Source: Marinobacter sp. F4206
Lineage (GTDB): Bacteria > Pseudomonadota > Gammaproteobacteria > Pseudomonadales > Oleiphilaceae
DNA length: 64,000 nt
Assembly: GCF_019392195.1 (NCBI RefSeq)
Contig: NZ_JAHXKI010000002.1
Span: forward strand, 1-64,000
Direction: 5' to 3'
Shown: positions 57,382 through 64,000 of the stretch, in pieces
How positions within the stretch are numbered: position 1 is the first letter of the stretch
Layout of the letters: each line of letters starts with the position of its first letter
Translations under genes and position numbers: made by a program
The notes under the pieces: generated by a model
The model's database searches: none
What the model was told of the DNA's origin: nothing
What the model saw: only the letters and a program-made list of their open reading frames with translations

Positions 57382-59718
57382 GTGATCAATAGCTTCAGAA
57401 AGCGACTCTCCTTTCGGCTGACCCGCGATACGGTTCTGGTCGCCATGGCACTGGGGCTCGCTCTCAATGTCATTCAGATCACGCTGGACTATTTTAACGC
57501 CCGGGAATCCATGGAGGAGGAAATCCACGCCCTGCTCGACATCAGCGTGAGCCCCGCTTCCCAGATCGCTTATAACATCGACGTCCGACTCGCCGAAGAA
57601 CTACTGGACGGCCTGCTGCGCCATCCGGCCACCATCGATGCCAGAATCATAGACAACGATGGCCAGACCATGGCGGCCGCCAGCCAGAGCAGCCCGGGCT
57701 CGCCCTATCGCTGGGCCAGCGATCTGCTGTTCGATTCAAGCCGGGTTTTCAGTCAGGAGTTGCGGGTCCCACAACTCGAAGAGCTTCCCCTCGGGCAGCT
57801 CATCGTCACCATCGACACGTACCACTACGGTCTCCAGTTTCTCGAGCGTGCCACCTACACGCTGATTAGCGGCCTCCTGAAGAGCCTGACGCTAACCGCC
57901 GCCCTGCTTGGTATTTTTTACCTGGTACTCACCCGGCCCATGCTCAACGTAATCAGCGCCCTGTCGCAAGTTAAGGCAAGTTCGCCCGAGAAAGTCCGAC
58001 TCCCGGTGCCAGCCAACCATCAATATGACGAAATCGGCACCATGGTCGGCATCATCAATCATCACCTTGAGACGATTGATTCCAGTCTCGCCCAGCTTCG
58101 CACCGCCGAAAGTGCGATGAAAAACTACTCCTTCCAGTTGGAGCGTGAGGTTGAAGACCGGACCCGCGAAATATCGGAAAAAAACGATGCACTCCAGCGA
58201 GGAAACCGTGCGCTGATCAAGGCCAAGGAAGATGCCGTTCGCCGGGCCAGAGCCCGCGCCAACTTTCTTGCCAGTATGAGCCACGAAATCCGCACCCCAC
58301 TCAACGGGGTTCTGGGCATGCTCGGGCTGGCTCTCGAGGGAGACCTGGACTCAACCCAGCGCAATCGGCTGGAAATTGCCTTTAATGCGGGCGAAAGCCT
58401 GCTTGGCCTACTGAACGATATCCTTGATATCTCCAAGGTCGAAGCCGGCAAGCTCAGTCTCGAAAACATTCCCTTCAGCATGCGCAATCTGATCGAGGAA
58501 TCGGCCACCCTGCATGCACAGCAGGCCCGACGCAAACGGATTGATCTGGTGAGCGAAGTCGACCCGGCCCTGCCGGAGAGTTTTCTGGGCGACCCTACCC
58601 GTGCGCGCCAGATACTGAACAACCTTCTCAGCAACGCCATCAAATTCACAGACGAGGGCTCGGTTCATGTCAAGGCGACCTATTCGGCCGGCAGCCTCAG
58701 GCTGGACGTCATCGACACGGGCATCGGCATGTCAACGGAGGGACTCCACAGGATATTCTCACCGTTTTCTCAGGCCGATGCCGACACCACTCGGCTCTAT
58801 GGCGGTACAGGCCTGGGACTGACTCTCTGCAGACAACTGGTCGAACGAATGCACGGGCAAATCCTGGTGGATTCCCGGGAGGGACGCGGCACCCACTTTA
58901 CCGTGACCCTGCCTCTGCCAATGCATGAAGACAGCAGCCCGGATGGGCTGCCCCAGGTCGCGGCCAAGCTTCGGGATATTGGTGCTGCTCTGGCCATACC
59001 GGCGGACAATCCGCATCGGCGGGCAATCGAACGCCAGCTCGACGCTTGGCAGATCCCGATCCGGGATATCAGCGAGCCCCAGCAAGGCGTTCTCATTACG
59101 TTGTCCGAAGGTCCAGGCGAGGCGCCCCAGAGCCTTGCCCTGAACTGGCAGGGAGAAGGGGTTATCCTCGCAGACCCGACGGGTTCTGCAGTCCGCGCCA
59201 AACCTGAACATCAGATCCTGTCCCTGCCTGTGCGTCGGGACGAGCTATACCGCTGCCTCTGCCGGGCGGTCGGGATTCTACGGAACGAGGTGACGCTAAA
59301 ACCGGCAAGGCCAGCCAGACAAGAGGAAGTCGAACGCCCCCTGAAGATCCTTCTGGTCGAGGACAATCAGGTCAATCAGATGGTGGCCAGCAGCCTGCTC
59401 AAGAAGCTGGGCCATCAGGTGGACCACGCCGAAAACGGGCAACAGGCGCTCGATTCCCTGCATGCCCGCAACTACGATCTGGTATTGATGGATTGCCAGA
59501 TGCCGGTGATGGACGGCTATGAGGCAACCCGGCGAATCCGGAAGAACCCGGAATGGAAGGACCTGTCCATCATTGCAGTGACGGCCAATGTCATGCAGGG
59601 GGACCGCGAGGACTGTATAGCGGCAGGCATGAATGACTACGTCACCAAACCCTACAACCGGGACGAATTGCGGGCCGCCATCAGTCGTTGGGCCCCGTCT
59701 TACCCTCAAGAACCGTGA
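57382..59718 (+). CDS. Hybrid sensor histidine kinase with degenerate and functional receivers
   Basis: 778-aa membrane kinase from a GTG start. TM1 (about 17-38) and TM2 (about 163-187) flank a periplasmic sensor domain of about 125 residues. A HAMP-like linker, coiled coil and HisKA domain follow, with phospho-acceptor His301 in FLASMSHEIRTPLNG. The HATPase has N box LLSNAIKFT and G boxes DTGIGM and GGTGLGL. Residues about 545-655 look like a receiver that lost its phospho-Asp. A true receiver at about 660-775 carries Asp704 in LVLMDCQMPVMDG. Its position beside an ospR-like gene and gpx matches sagS in P. aeruginosa; orthology is not proven. Confidence 0.9.
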   Translation: MINSFRKRLSFRLTRDTVLVAMALGLALNVIQITLDYFNARESMEEEIHALLDISVSPASQIAYNIDVRLAEELLDGLLRHPATIDARIIDNDGQTMAAASQSSPGSPYRWASDLLFDSSRVFSQELRVPQLEELPLGQLIVTIDTYHYGLQFLERATYTLISGLLKSLTLTAALLGIFYLVLTRPMLNVISALSQVKASSPEKVRLPVPANHQYDEIGTMVGIINHHLETIDSSLAQLRTAESAMKNYSFQLEREVEDRTREISEKNDALQRGNRALIKAKEDAVRRARARANFLASMSHEIRTPLNGVLGMLGLALEGDLDSTQRNRLEIAFNAGESLLGLLNDILDISKVEAGKLSLENIPFSMRNLIEESATLHAQQARRKRIDLVSEVDPALPESFLGDPTRARQILNNLLSNAIKFTDEGSVHVKATYSAGSLRLDVIDTGIGMSTEGLHRIFSPFSQADADTTRLYGGTGLGLTLCRQLVERMHGQILVDSREGRGTHFTVTLPLPMHEDSSPDGLPQVAAKLRDIGAALAIPADNPHRRAIERQLDAWQIPIRDISEPQQGVLITLSEGPGEAPQSLALNWQGEGVILADPTGSAVRAKPEHQILSLPVRRDELYRCLCRAVGILRNEVTLKPARPARQEEVERPLKILLVEDNQVNQMVASSLLKKLGHQVDHAENGQQALDSLHARNYDLVLMDCQMPVMDGYEATRRIRKNPEWKDLSIIAVTANVMQGDREDCIAAGMNDYVTKPYNRDELRAAISRWAPSYPQEP

Positions 59719-60148
59719 GAAGCGCCTTGAGCTCCTCGCGCAACGCCTGCAGCCGCTCTGGCTCAACACCAACCTCACAGAGCAGGCGTTCCGGGATTGA
59801 TCTCGCCTTTTTCCGTAGCGTCCTGCCGGCTTCGGTCAACGTCAGTATAACCACGCGCTCATCCACCCTACTCCGCCGACGTTCCAGCAGCCCCCGATCG
59901 GCCAGCCGCTTGAGCAATGGCGTCAGGGTGCCTGAATCCAATCGAAGCCGACGCCCCAGGTCTGACACCCGCGTGGCGCCTCCCGAACTTTCCCGCTCCC
60001 AAAGCACCAACATCGTGAGGTATTGAGGGTAAGTCAGGTCAAGGTCGTCCAACAGTGGGCGGTAACGGGCTGTCACCGCCCGATTGGCCGCATAGAGGGC
60101 GAAACAGATCTGGTTGTCGAGAGATAACGCCTCGTCGGGTCCACCCAT
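59681..60148 (-). CDS. MarR-family peroxide-sensing regulator (OhrR/OspR-like)
   Basis: 155 aa from ATG 60148 (MGGPDEALSLDNQICFALYA). It has the OhrR-type N-terminus with a reactive Cys in LDNQICFALYAANRAV and a winged HTH (SDLGRRLRLDSGTLTPLLKR, RRRSRVDERVVILTLT). Such proteins lose DNA binding on oxidation of that Cys. In P. aeruginosa OspR controls the neighbouring gpx. Here gpx is directly upstream, with 2 nt between. The gene ends 38 bp inside the convergent kinase gene, an unusual antisense overlap. Confidence 0.9.
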   Translation of the reverse strand: MGGPDEALSLDNQICFALYAANRAVTARYRPLLDDLDLTYPQYLTMLVLWERESSGGATRVSDLGRRLRLDSGTLTPLLKRLADRGLLERRRSRVDERVVILTLTEAGRTLRKKARSIPERLLCEVGVEPERLQALREELKALLTVLEGKTGPND

Positions 60149-60150
60149 GG

Positions 60151-60636
60151 TTACAGCAGTTTTTCGATGTCTTTGCGAATGTCCTGAGGCTTCGCAGTCG
60201 GCGGATATCGACGAACCACCTGCCCGTCCCGACCCACCAGAAACTTGGTGAAGTTCCACTTCACCTTCTCGGAGCCCATCAGGCCCTTGGCCTCACGCTT
60301 CAGGAACTGATAGAGCGGATGCGCGCCGGAGCCATTGACCTCAATCTTCGAGAACATGGGGAAATCCACGCCGTAATTAAGGCTGCAGAACTCGCTGATG
60401 GCATCATCATTACCCGGATCCTGATTCATGAACTGATTGCAGGGGAACCCGAGCACCTCCAGACCGCGATCGCCCAGCTCCTTGTGCAGGCTCTGCAAAC
60501 CTTCAAACTGTGGCGTAAAGCCGCACTTACTGGCGGTATTCACGATCAGGAGTACCTTGCCGCGGTAGTCGGCCATGTTTTTTTCATTTCCCTTGATATC
60601 GCTGACAGTGAAGTCATAAACGCTGGATTCGGACAC
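60151..60636 (-). CDS. gpx: Glutathione peroxidase
   Basis: 161-aa non-selenium glutathione (thioredoxin-type) peroxidase that reduces hydrogen and organic peroxides. It shows NTASKCGFTPQFEGLQ (peroxidatic Cys), FPCNQF (second Cys), and WNFTKFLV, with the Gln/Trp/Asn tetrad positions kept. The start is GTG (60634-60636) with AAGGAG 4 nt upstream; the frame is open to 60690 but upstream residues are not conserved. It is the first gene of a probable gpx-ospR operon, controlled from the 255-bp region upstream of it. Confidence 0.93.
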   Translation of the reverse strand: MSESSVYDFTVSDIKGNEKNMADYRGKVLLIVNTASKCGFTPQFEGLQSLHKELGDRGLEVLGFPCNQFMNQDPGNDDAISEFCSLNYGVDFPMFSKIEVNGSGAHPLYQFLKREAKGLMGSEKVKWNFTKFLVGRDGQVVRRYPPTAKPQDIRKDIEKLL

Positions 60637-60679
60637 ACGACTCTCCTTGCACTTGGCTATTAATATTTTTAACGATTCA

Positions 60680-60691
60680 ATTGTGCACAAT
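60680..60691. promoter_or_regulatory. Candidate OhrR/OspR operator upstream of gpx
   Basis: ATTGTGCACAAT is a perfect 12-bp palindrome, 44 nt upstream of the gpx start. On the minus strand it contains TTGTGC, which can serve as a -35 element, so a bound regulator could block transcription. Known OhrR sites are AT-rich palindromes with CAATT halves; this one is similar but not identical, so the link to the adjacent regulator is an inference. Confidence 0.55.
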
Positions 60692-60804
60692 CTTTATCAG
60701 AAAACCAAGGCTCACAGTAGTCGATTGATCCTGGTTTCAAGAGGGACTTCAGCTTTGGACGCTAAATCTGCCTGAACACGCCACAATTCATCATAATTGC
60801 CCTG

Positions 60805-60832
60805 TTGTCGCTGCCCCTCGCTCCGCTAGAAT
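60805..60832 (+). promoter_or_regulatory. Putative alaA promoter
   Basis: TTGTCG (60805-60810) and TAGAAT (60827-60832) are 16 nt apart, about 60 nt upstream of the alaA ATG. By-eye call. Confidence 0.4.
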
Positions 60833-60891
60833 AAAGGGCTGTTAACCAACAGTTTTATTTTCCGAATTCAGACCAAGGAAGCCTGGGCCTT

Positions 60892-62106
60892 ATGCAGAAC
60901 TACTACAAATCCGCCAAGCTGGATAACGTGTGTTATGAAATACGTGGCGTGGTTCTGCGGGAAGCCCGTCGGCTGGAGGAAGAAGGTCACCGGGTACTGA
61001 AGCTGAACATCGGAAATCCTGCCGCATTCGAGCTGGACGTACCTGAAGAGATTCAGCAGGACGTAATATACAACATGCACCTGGCCCAGGGGTACGTTGA
61101 GTCCAAAGGACTGTTTTCGGCCCGCAAGGCGGTCATGCATTACTGCCAGCAGCGAGGCATCGATAAAGTCGACATTGACGACATCTTTCTCGGCAACGGC
61201 GTCAGTGAGCTGATCGTAATGTCGATGCAGGCGATGCTGAACACCGGCGACGAGGTGCTGATCCCCGCGCCTGACTATCCGCTCTGGACCGCCGCCGTCA
61301 CGCTCTCCAGCGGCAAACCGGTCCATTACCGGTGCGACGAGCAGCAGAACTGGTTCCCCGATATCGACGACATTCGTAAGAAGATTACCCGCCGTACCCG
61401 GGCGATCGTTCTGATTAATCCCAATAACCCGACCGGCGCCGTTTATTCCAGAGAACTGCTGGAACAGGTCATCGAGTTGGCTCGCAAACACAACCTGATC
61501 GTGCTCTCGGACGAGATATACGACAAGATCCTTTACGATGGCACGGAGCACGTTTCCACTGCGTCCCTGGCAGACGATGTGCTGTTCTTCACCTACAACG
61601 GCCTTTCCAAGAACTACCGCGCAGCGGGCTACCGCTCCGGCTGGATGATCATCAGCGGGGCCAAGCACCGGGCAACGGATCTTATTGAAGGCATCGAGAT
61701 GCTCTCTAACATGCGCCTGTGCGCGAACGTTCCCGCGCAACTGGCGATCCAGACCGCCCTTGGTGGTTACCAGTCGATCAATGATCTGGTCGTTCCTGAT
61801 GGACGCCTTTACGAACAAAGAGAGACCGCCTGGCGTATGCTCAACGACATCCCTGGCGTAAGCTGTGTCAAACCCCAGGGGGCTCTTTACCTGTTCCCGA
61901 AGCTGGATCCGAAGCATTTCCCCATCGTCAATGATGAAAAGCTGGTGCTGGACCTGTTGTTGCAGGAGAAGATCCTTCTGGTGCAGGGCTCCGCCTTCAA
62001 CATTGATGACAAACAGCACTTGCGCGTGGTTTTCCTGCCCAGGGAAGATGCCCTTGAGGACGCCATGTCGCGGCTGGGCCGCTTTCTAGGCAACTATCAG
62101 CAGTAA
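60892..62106 (+). CDS. alaA: Alanine aminotransferase (AlaA-like)
   Basis: PLP-dependent class I aminotransferase, 404 aa, which interconverts glutamate and pyruvate with alanine and 2-oxoglutarate. The sequence follows E. coli AlaA: KLNIGNPAAFELDVPEE, IPAPDYPLWTAAV, INPNNPTGAVYSRE, SDEIYDKILYDG and the PLP-lysine motif NGLSKNYRAAGYRSGW. C-terminal residues LRVVFLPRED contain the substrate-carboxylate Arg. In P. aeruginosa the equivalent gene follows msrB; here msrB is absent between gpx and alaA. Confidence 0.93.
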   Translation: MQNYYKSAKLDNVCYEIRGVVLREARRLEEEGHRVLKLNIGNPAAFELDVPEEIQQDVIYNMHLAQGYVESKGLFSARKAVMHYCQQRGIDKVDIDDIFLGNGVSELIVMSMQAMLNTGDEVLIPAPDYPLWTAAVTLSSGKPVHYRCDEQQNWFPDIDDIRKKITRRTRAIVLINPNNPTGAVYSRELLEQVIELARKHNLIVLSDEIYDKILYDGTEHVSTASLADDVLFFTYNGLSKNYRAAGYRSGWMIISGAKHRATDLIEGIEMLSNMRLCANVPAQLAIQTALGGYQSINDLVVPDGRLYEQRETAWRMLNDIPGVSCVKPQGALYLFPKLDPKHFPIVNDEKLVLDLLLQEKILLVQGSAFNIDDKQHLRVVFLPREDALEDAMSRLGRFLGNYQQ

Positions 62107-62116
62107 GGGAGTTTCC

Positions 62117-62584
62117 ATGGCTGACATTCATGTGGAGGAATTCTACAAGGACGTTGCGATCGCTCTTGTCCAGCTCTACGGAGCTTTCCCTCGGCGCGTA
62201 AACCTGTTTGTGGAGGATATTGCAGGCCCGGACGAGCCGGATGAATTCGGGCTTCACAGCAAACGCCACATGGCGTGCTTTGGCGCGCTCCTCTGGCTGG
62301 AGGAAGAAGGCCTGCTTCGCTACGTTGACACGATCCGACAGGAAGCTCTCGACCAGGCGGTTCTGACCCATACCGCCTTTGTGCGCCTCAGCGCCCCTGC
62401 TCCGACAGCACTGACAAGGACACTGGGCCAGAGTCATGAACGCGCTGAAGAAAAACTGCCTCCATCGGTGCAAGAGGACCTTTCAACCCATATCCACCTG
62501 ATTCGCACGGCGCTGAAAAGTGGCCATTCCGGACGCATCAGCCAGATTGTCCAGGCGACATTTTTCGCCGATGGCAAACATTAA
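62117..62584 (+). CDS. Unrecognised conserved-looking protein between alaA and htpX
   Basis: 155-aa soluble protein I do not recognise by family. The N-terminal half (VEEFYKDVAIALVQLYGAFP) and HMACFGALLWLEEEGLLRYV suggest a helical, possibly winged-helix-like, fold; the C-terminal half has HIHLIRTALKSGHSGRISQI. It starts 10 nt after alaA, so it is probably co-transcribed. In P. aeruginosa a hypothetical gene sits at the same place between alaA and htpX (from memory), hinting at a conserved role, but none is known to me. Confidence 0.82.
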   Translation: MADIHVEEFYKDVAIALVQLYGAFPRRVNLFVEDIAGPDEPDEFGLHSKRHMACFGALLWLEEEGLLRYVDTIRQEALDQAVLTHTAFVRLSAPAPTALTRTLGQSHERAEEKLPPSVQEDLSTHIHLIRTALKSGHSGRISQIVQATFFADGKH

Positions 62585-62599
62585 ACACCTGCAAAGACA

Positions 62600-62627
62600 T
62601 TGAACTTGCGAACCGCGGCCACATAAT
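62600..62627 (+). promoter_or_regulatory. Putative htpX promoter
   Basis: TTGAAC (62600-62605) and CATAAT (62622-62627) are 16 nt apart, ending 52 nt upstream of htpX. The sequence also partly resembles a heat-shock sigma-32 site (TTGAA, and a C-rich CCACATAA at 62619-62626), which would fit htpX, but the match is incomplete. Confidence 0.45.
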
Positions 62628-62679
62628 CCGGTCTTAGGCACAGTTTTTACGTGTTTGACTCATCATTCAGGGATGTAAC

Positions 62680-63561
62680 ATGCGCATACTGTTGTTTCTG
62701 GCCACCAACCTGGCCGTTATCCTGGTCGCAAGCTTTACGCTGAGACTGCTGGGTGTAGACAGCTACCTCTCTCAACACGGCATTCAGTATGGCCCGCTGC
62801 TGGCCTTTGCGGCGGTGTTCGGGTTTGCCGGCGCCATCATCTCGCTTCTGATATCGAAGCCCATGGCGAAGTGGAGCACACGGGCGAAGATCATCGAATC
62901 CCCCCGCTCCCCAGCCGAACGCTGGCTGATGGATACCGTCGCCGAGCTGGCCAATAATGCCGGCATAGGAATGCCGGAAGTGGCCATTTTCCCGGCTTCC
63001 CAATCCAATGCGTTTGCCACTGGCTGGAACAAGAATGACGCGCTGGTCGCCGTCAGCGAGGGGCTGCTTCACCGCTTTAACAAAGATGAAATCCGCGCCG
63101 TTCTGGGACATGAAATCGGTCACGTCGCCAACGGTGACATGGTCACGCTCGCCCTGATCCAGGGTGTCGTCAACACCTTCGTGATATTCGCCTCCCGGGT
63201 CATCGGCTCGTTCGTTGACCGTGTTATTTTCAAGAACGAGAGCGGCCATGGTATTGGCTTCTTCGTCGTCAGTATTGCCGCGGAAATCGTGTTGGGCATT
63301 CTGGCCAGCACCATCGTGTTCTGGTTCTCCCGTCGACGAGAATTCCGTGCTGATATCGCCGGTGCGCAGTTGGCGGGCAGGTCCGCCATGATCAGTGCAT
63401 TGGCGCGCCTGAAACAGGAAAGCGAAGTACCGGACCAGATGCCCGACACGCTGCAGGCATTCGGCATCAACCGCGGCGCCCGTGGCGGACTCAGCGCCAT
63501 GTTCATGACGCACCCGCCGCTTGAAGACCGTATTCAGGCCCTGCAACAAGCCAGGCTCTAA
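62680..63561 (+). CDS. htpX: Membrane zinc metalloprotease HtpX
   Basis: Inner-membrane protease that helps remove misfolded membrane proteins together with FtsH. The 293-aa protein has four hydrophobic segments (about 2-20, 35-58, 150-175 and 195-220). The zinc motif HEIGH in [13 protein letters not shown] lies at about residues 144-148, and the third ligand Glu is in [14 protein letters not shown]. Length matches E. coli (293 aa). Starting ATG 62680 is followed by the typical [13 protein letters not shown]. Confidence 0.96.
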   Translation: MRILLFLATNLAVILVASFTLRLLGVDSYLSQHGIQYGPLLAFAAVFGFAGAIISLLISKPMAKWSTRAKIIESPRSPAERWLMDTVAELANNAGIGMPEVAIFPASQSNAFATGWNKNDALVAVSEGLLHRFNKDEIRAVLGHEIGHVANGDMVTLALIQGVVNTFVIFASRVIGSFVDRVIFKNESGHGIGFFVVSIAAEIVLGILASTIVFWFSRRREFRADIAGAQLAGRSAMISALARLKQESEVPDQMPDTLQAFGINRGARGGLSAMFMTHPPLEDRIQALQQARL

Positions 63562-63565
63562 ACGC

Positions 63566-63594
63566 AAAAACCGGGGCAAACGCCCCGGTTTTTT
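63566..63594. terminator. Bidirectional terminator between htpX and pdxB
   Basis: AAAAACCGGGGC (63566-63577) and GCCCCGGTTTTT (63582-63593) form a strong stem with loop AAAC, flanked by A- and T-runs on opposite sides. It serves htpX and the convergent pdxB. Confidence 0.93.
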
Positions 63595-63609
63595 AGTTCG
63601 GATGGTCGG

Positions 63610-64000
63610 TCAGATTTTCAGCTTGAACCCGATCGCCCGAAAGCTGTCCTGCAGGGATTTGCTGGTTCCCTTCAACTGGACTTTCAGGCTGGAGCATTCC
63701 CGGCGCACCGGATAGTCCCGCCGTAACCGGTCAAAGGCAGCAGCCCTCTCTTCGGCTGAACCGGCCATGGCCACTCGCAGACGGGCATCATCCTGCCTTG
63801 GATCATAGCACGCCCTCAAGGCAATCCGGATGGCCTCGTCCTCCTCCGCGGCGCTGGTGAACGAAACCTTACTCAGGGCGGGTTCCGGTAGGAACTGACC
63901 GGCCTTTTTCCGTATCGGCAGGCCCAGGTAGTCGCTTAGCGCCCGGTAAATCATCTCAGTACCCTGAACTTTGCCTTCAAGGCTGTAGCCCGCAATATGC
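63610..64000 (-). CDS. pdxB: Erythronate-4-phosphate dehydrogenase PdxB, C-terminal part (truncated by window)
   Basis: The frame runs off the right edge. Beyond the internal Met it continues as HIAGYSLEGKVQGTEMIYRA, which is the diagnostic junction of PdxB between the catalytic domain and the C-terminal dimerisation domain (DUF3410). About 130 residues are present and all belong to that C-terminal end. PdxB acts in vitamin B6 (pyridoxal phosphate) synthesis. The N-terminal NAD-binding domain must lie beyond 64000. Confidence 0.88.
   Translation of the reverse strand, partial: HIAGYSLEGKVQGTEMIYRALSDYLGLPIRKKAGQFLPEPALSKVSFTSAAEEDEAIRIALRACYDPRQDDARLRVAMAGSAEERAAAFDRLRRDYPVRRECSSLKVQLKGTSKSLQDSFRAIGFKLKI

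Overview
The window reads as an ordinary, gene-dense stretch of chromosome from a moderately GC-rich gammaproteobacterium. Gene content and order resemble Pseudomonas aeruginosa blocks (aspS-yebC-ruvCAB-ybgC-tolQRAB-pal-cpoB-tRNA-Lys; murB-ptp-kdsB-lpxK-exbBD-comEC-lol; trxB-aat-bpt-infA-clpA/clpS-cspD; a sagS-ospR-gpx-alaA-htpX-like group) and the E. coli rluE-nudJ-mnmA-hflD-purB block. A Marinobacter or close relative is my best guess; this is an inference from protein style and synteny recalled from memory, not from a search. I see no insertion sequence, prophage, integrase, CRISPR array, rRNA or attachment site.

Layout. 1-10.8 kb (minus): two identical tRNA-Lys genes, then (reading upstream) cpoB, pal, tolB, tolA, tolR, tolQ, ybgC, ruvB, ruvA, ruvC, yebC and aspS, covering envelope constriction and Holliday-junction processing. 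10.9-19.7 kb: fabR (plus); then on the minus strand a HIT protein, ugd, galE, tadA, guaA and guaB; xseA diverges from guaB. 19.7-26.5 kb: a propionyl-CoA synthetase, a cold-shock gene with a long leader, leuA with a divergent Lrp-type regulator, and proS. 26.5-38 kb: a minus-strand envelope block (murB, ptp, kdsB, ycaR, lpxK, msbA, exbD, exbB, comEC) and lolD-lolC, with a DUF2062 gene convergent between them. 38-45 kb (plus): a PilZ protein, a small exported protein, aguA-aguB, moxR, trxB, aat, bpt, infA. 45-48.5 kb: clpA-clpS divergent from cspD. 48.7-55.3 kb (plus): rluE, nudJ, mnmA, hflD, purB, roxA and a GNAT fusion protein. 55.3-64 kb: a LysR regulator, an unrecognised membrane-anchored protein, a hybrid sensor kinase, a peroxide-sensing MarR regulator with glutathione peroxidase, alaA, an unrecognised protein, htpX, and the truncated 3' part of pdxB.

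How the genes work together: the Tol-Pal set, the lipid A/Kdo genes (kdsB, lpxK, msbA), murB and Lol form the envelope theme. ruvABC with xseA, and aat/bpt with clpAS, form DNA-repair and N-end-rule protein-turnover themes. Many neighbours overlap by 4-8 nt, and TTG/GTG starts are common, which suggests tight translational coupling.

I did not find a clear undescribed system. The points most worth a second look are the single LolC/E-type permease without a neighbouring lolE, a perfect palindrome placed as an operator in front of gpx, the hybrid kinase with a degenerate receiver next to an unknown membrane protein, a short open frame inside the cspA leader, and the isolated MoxR ATPase behind aguAB.
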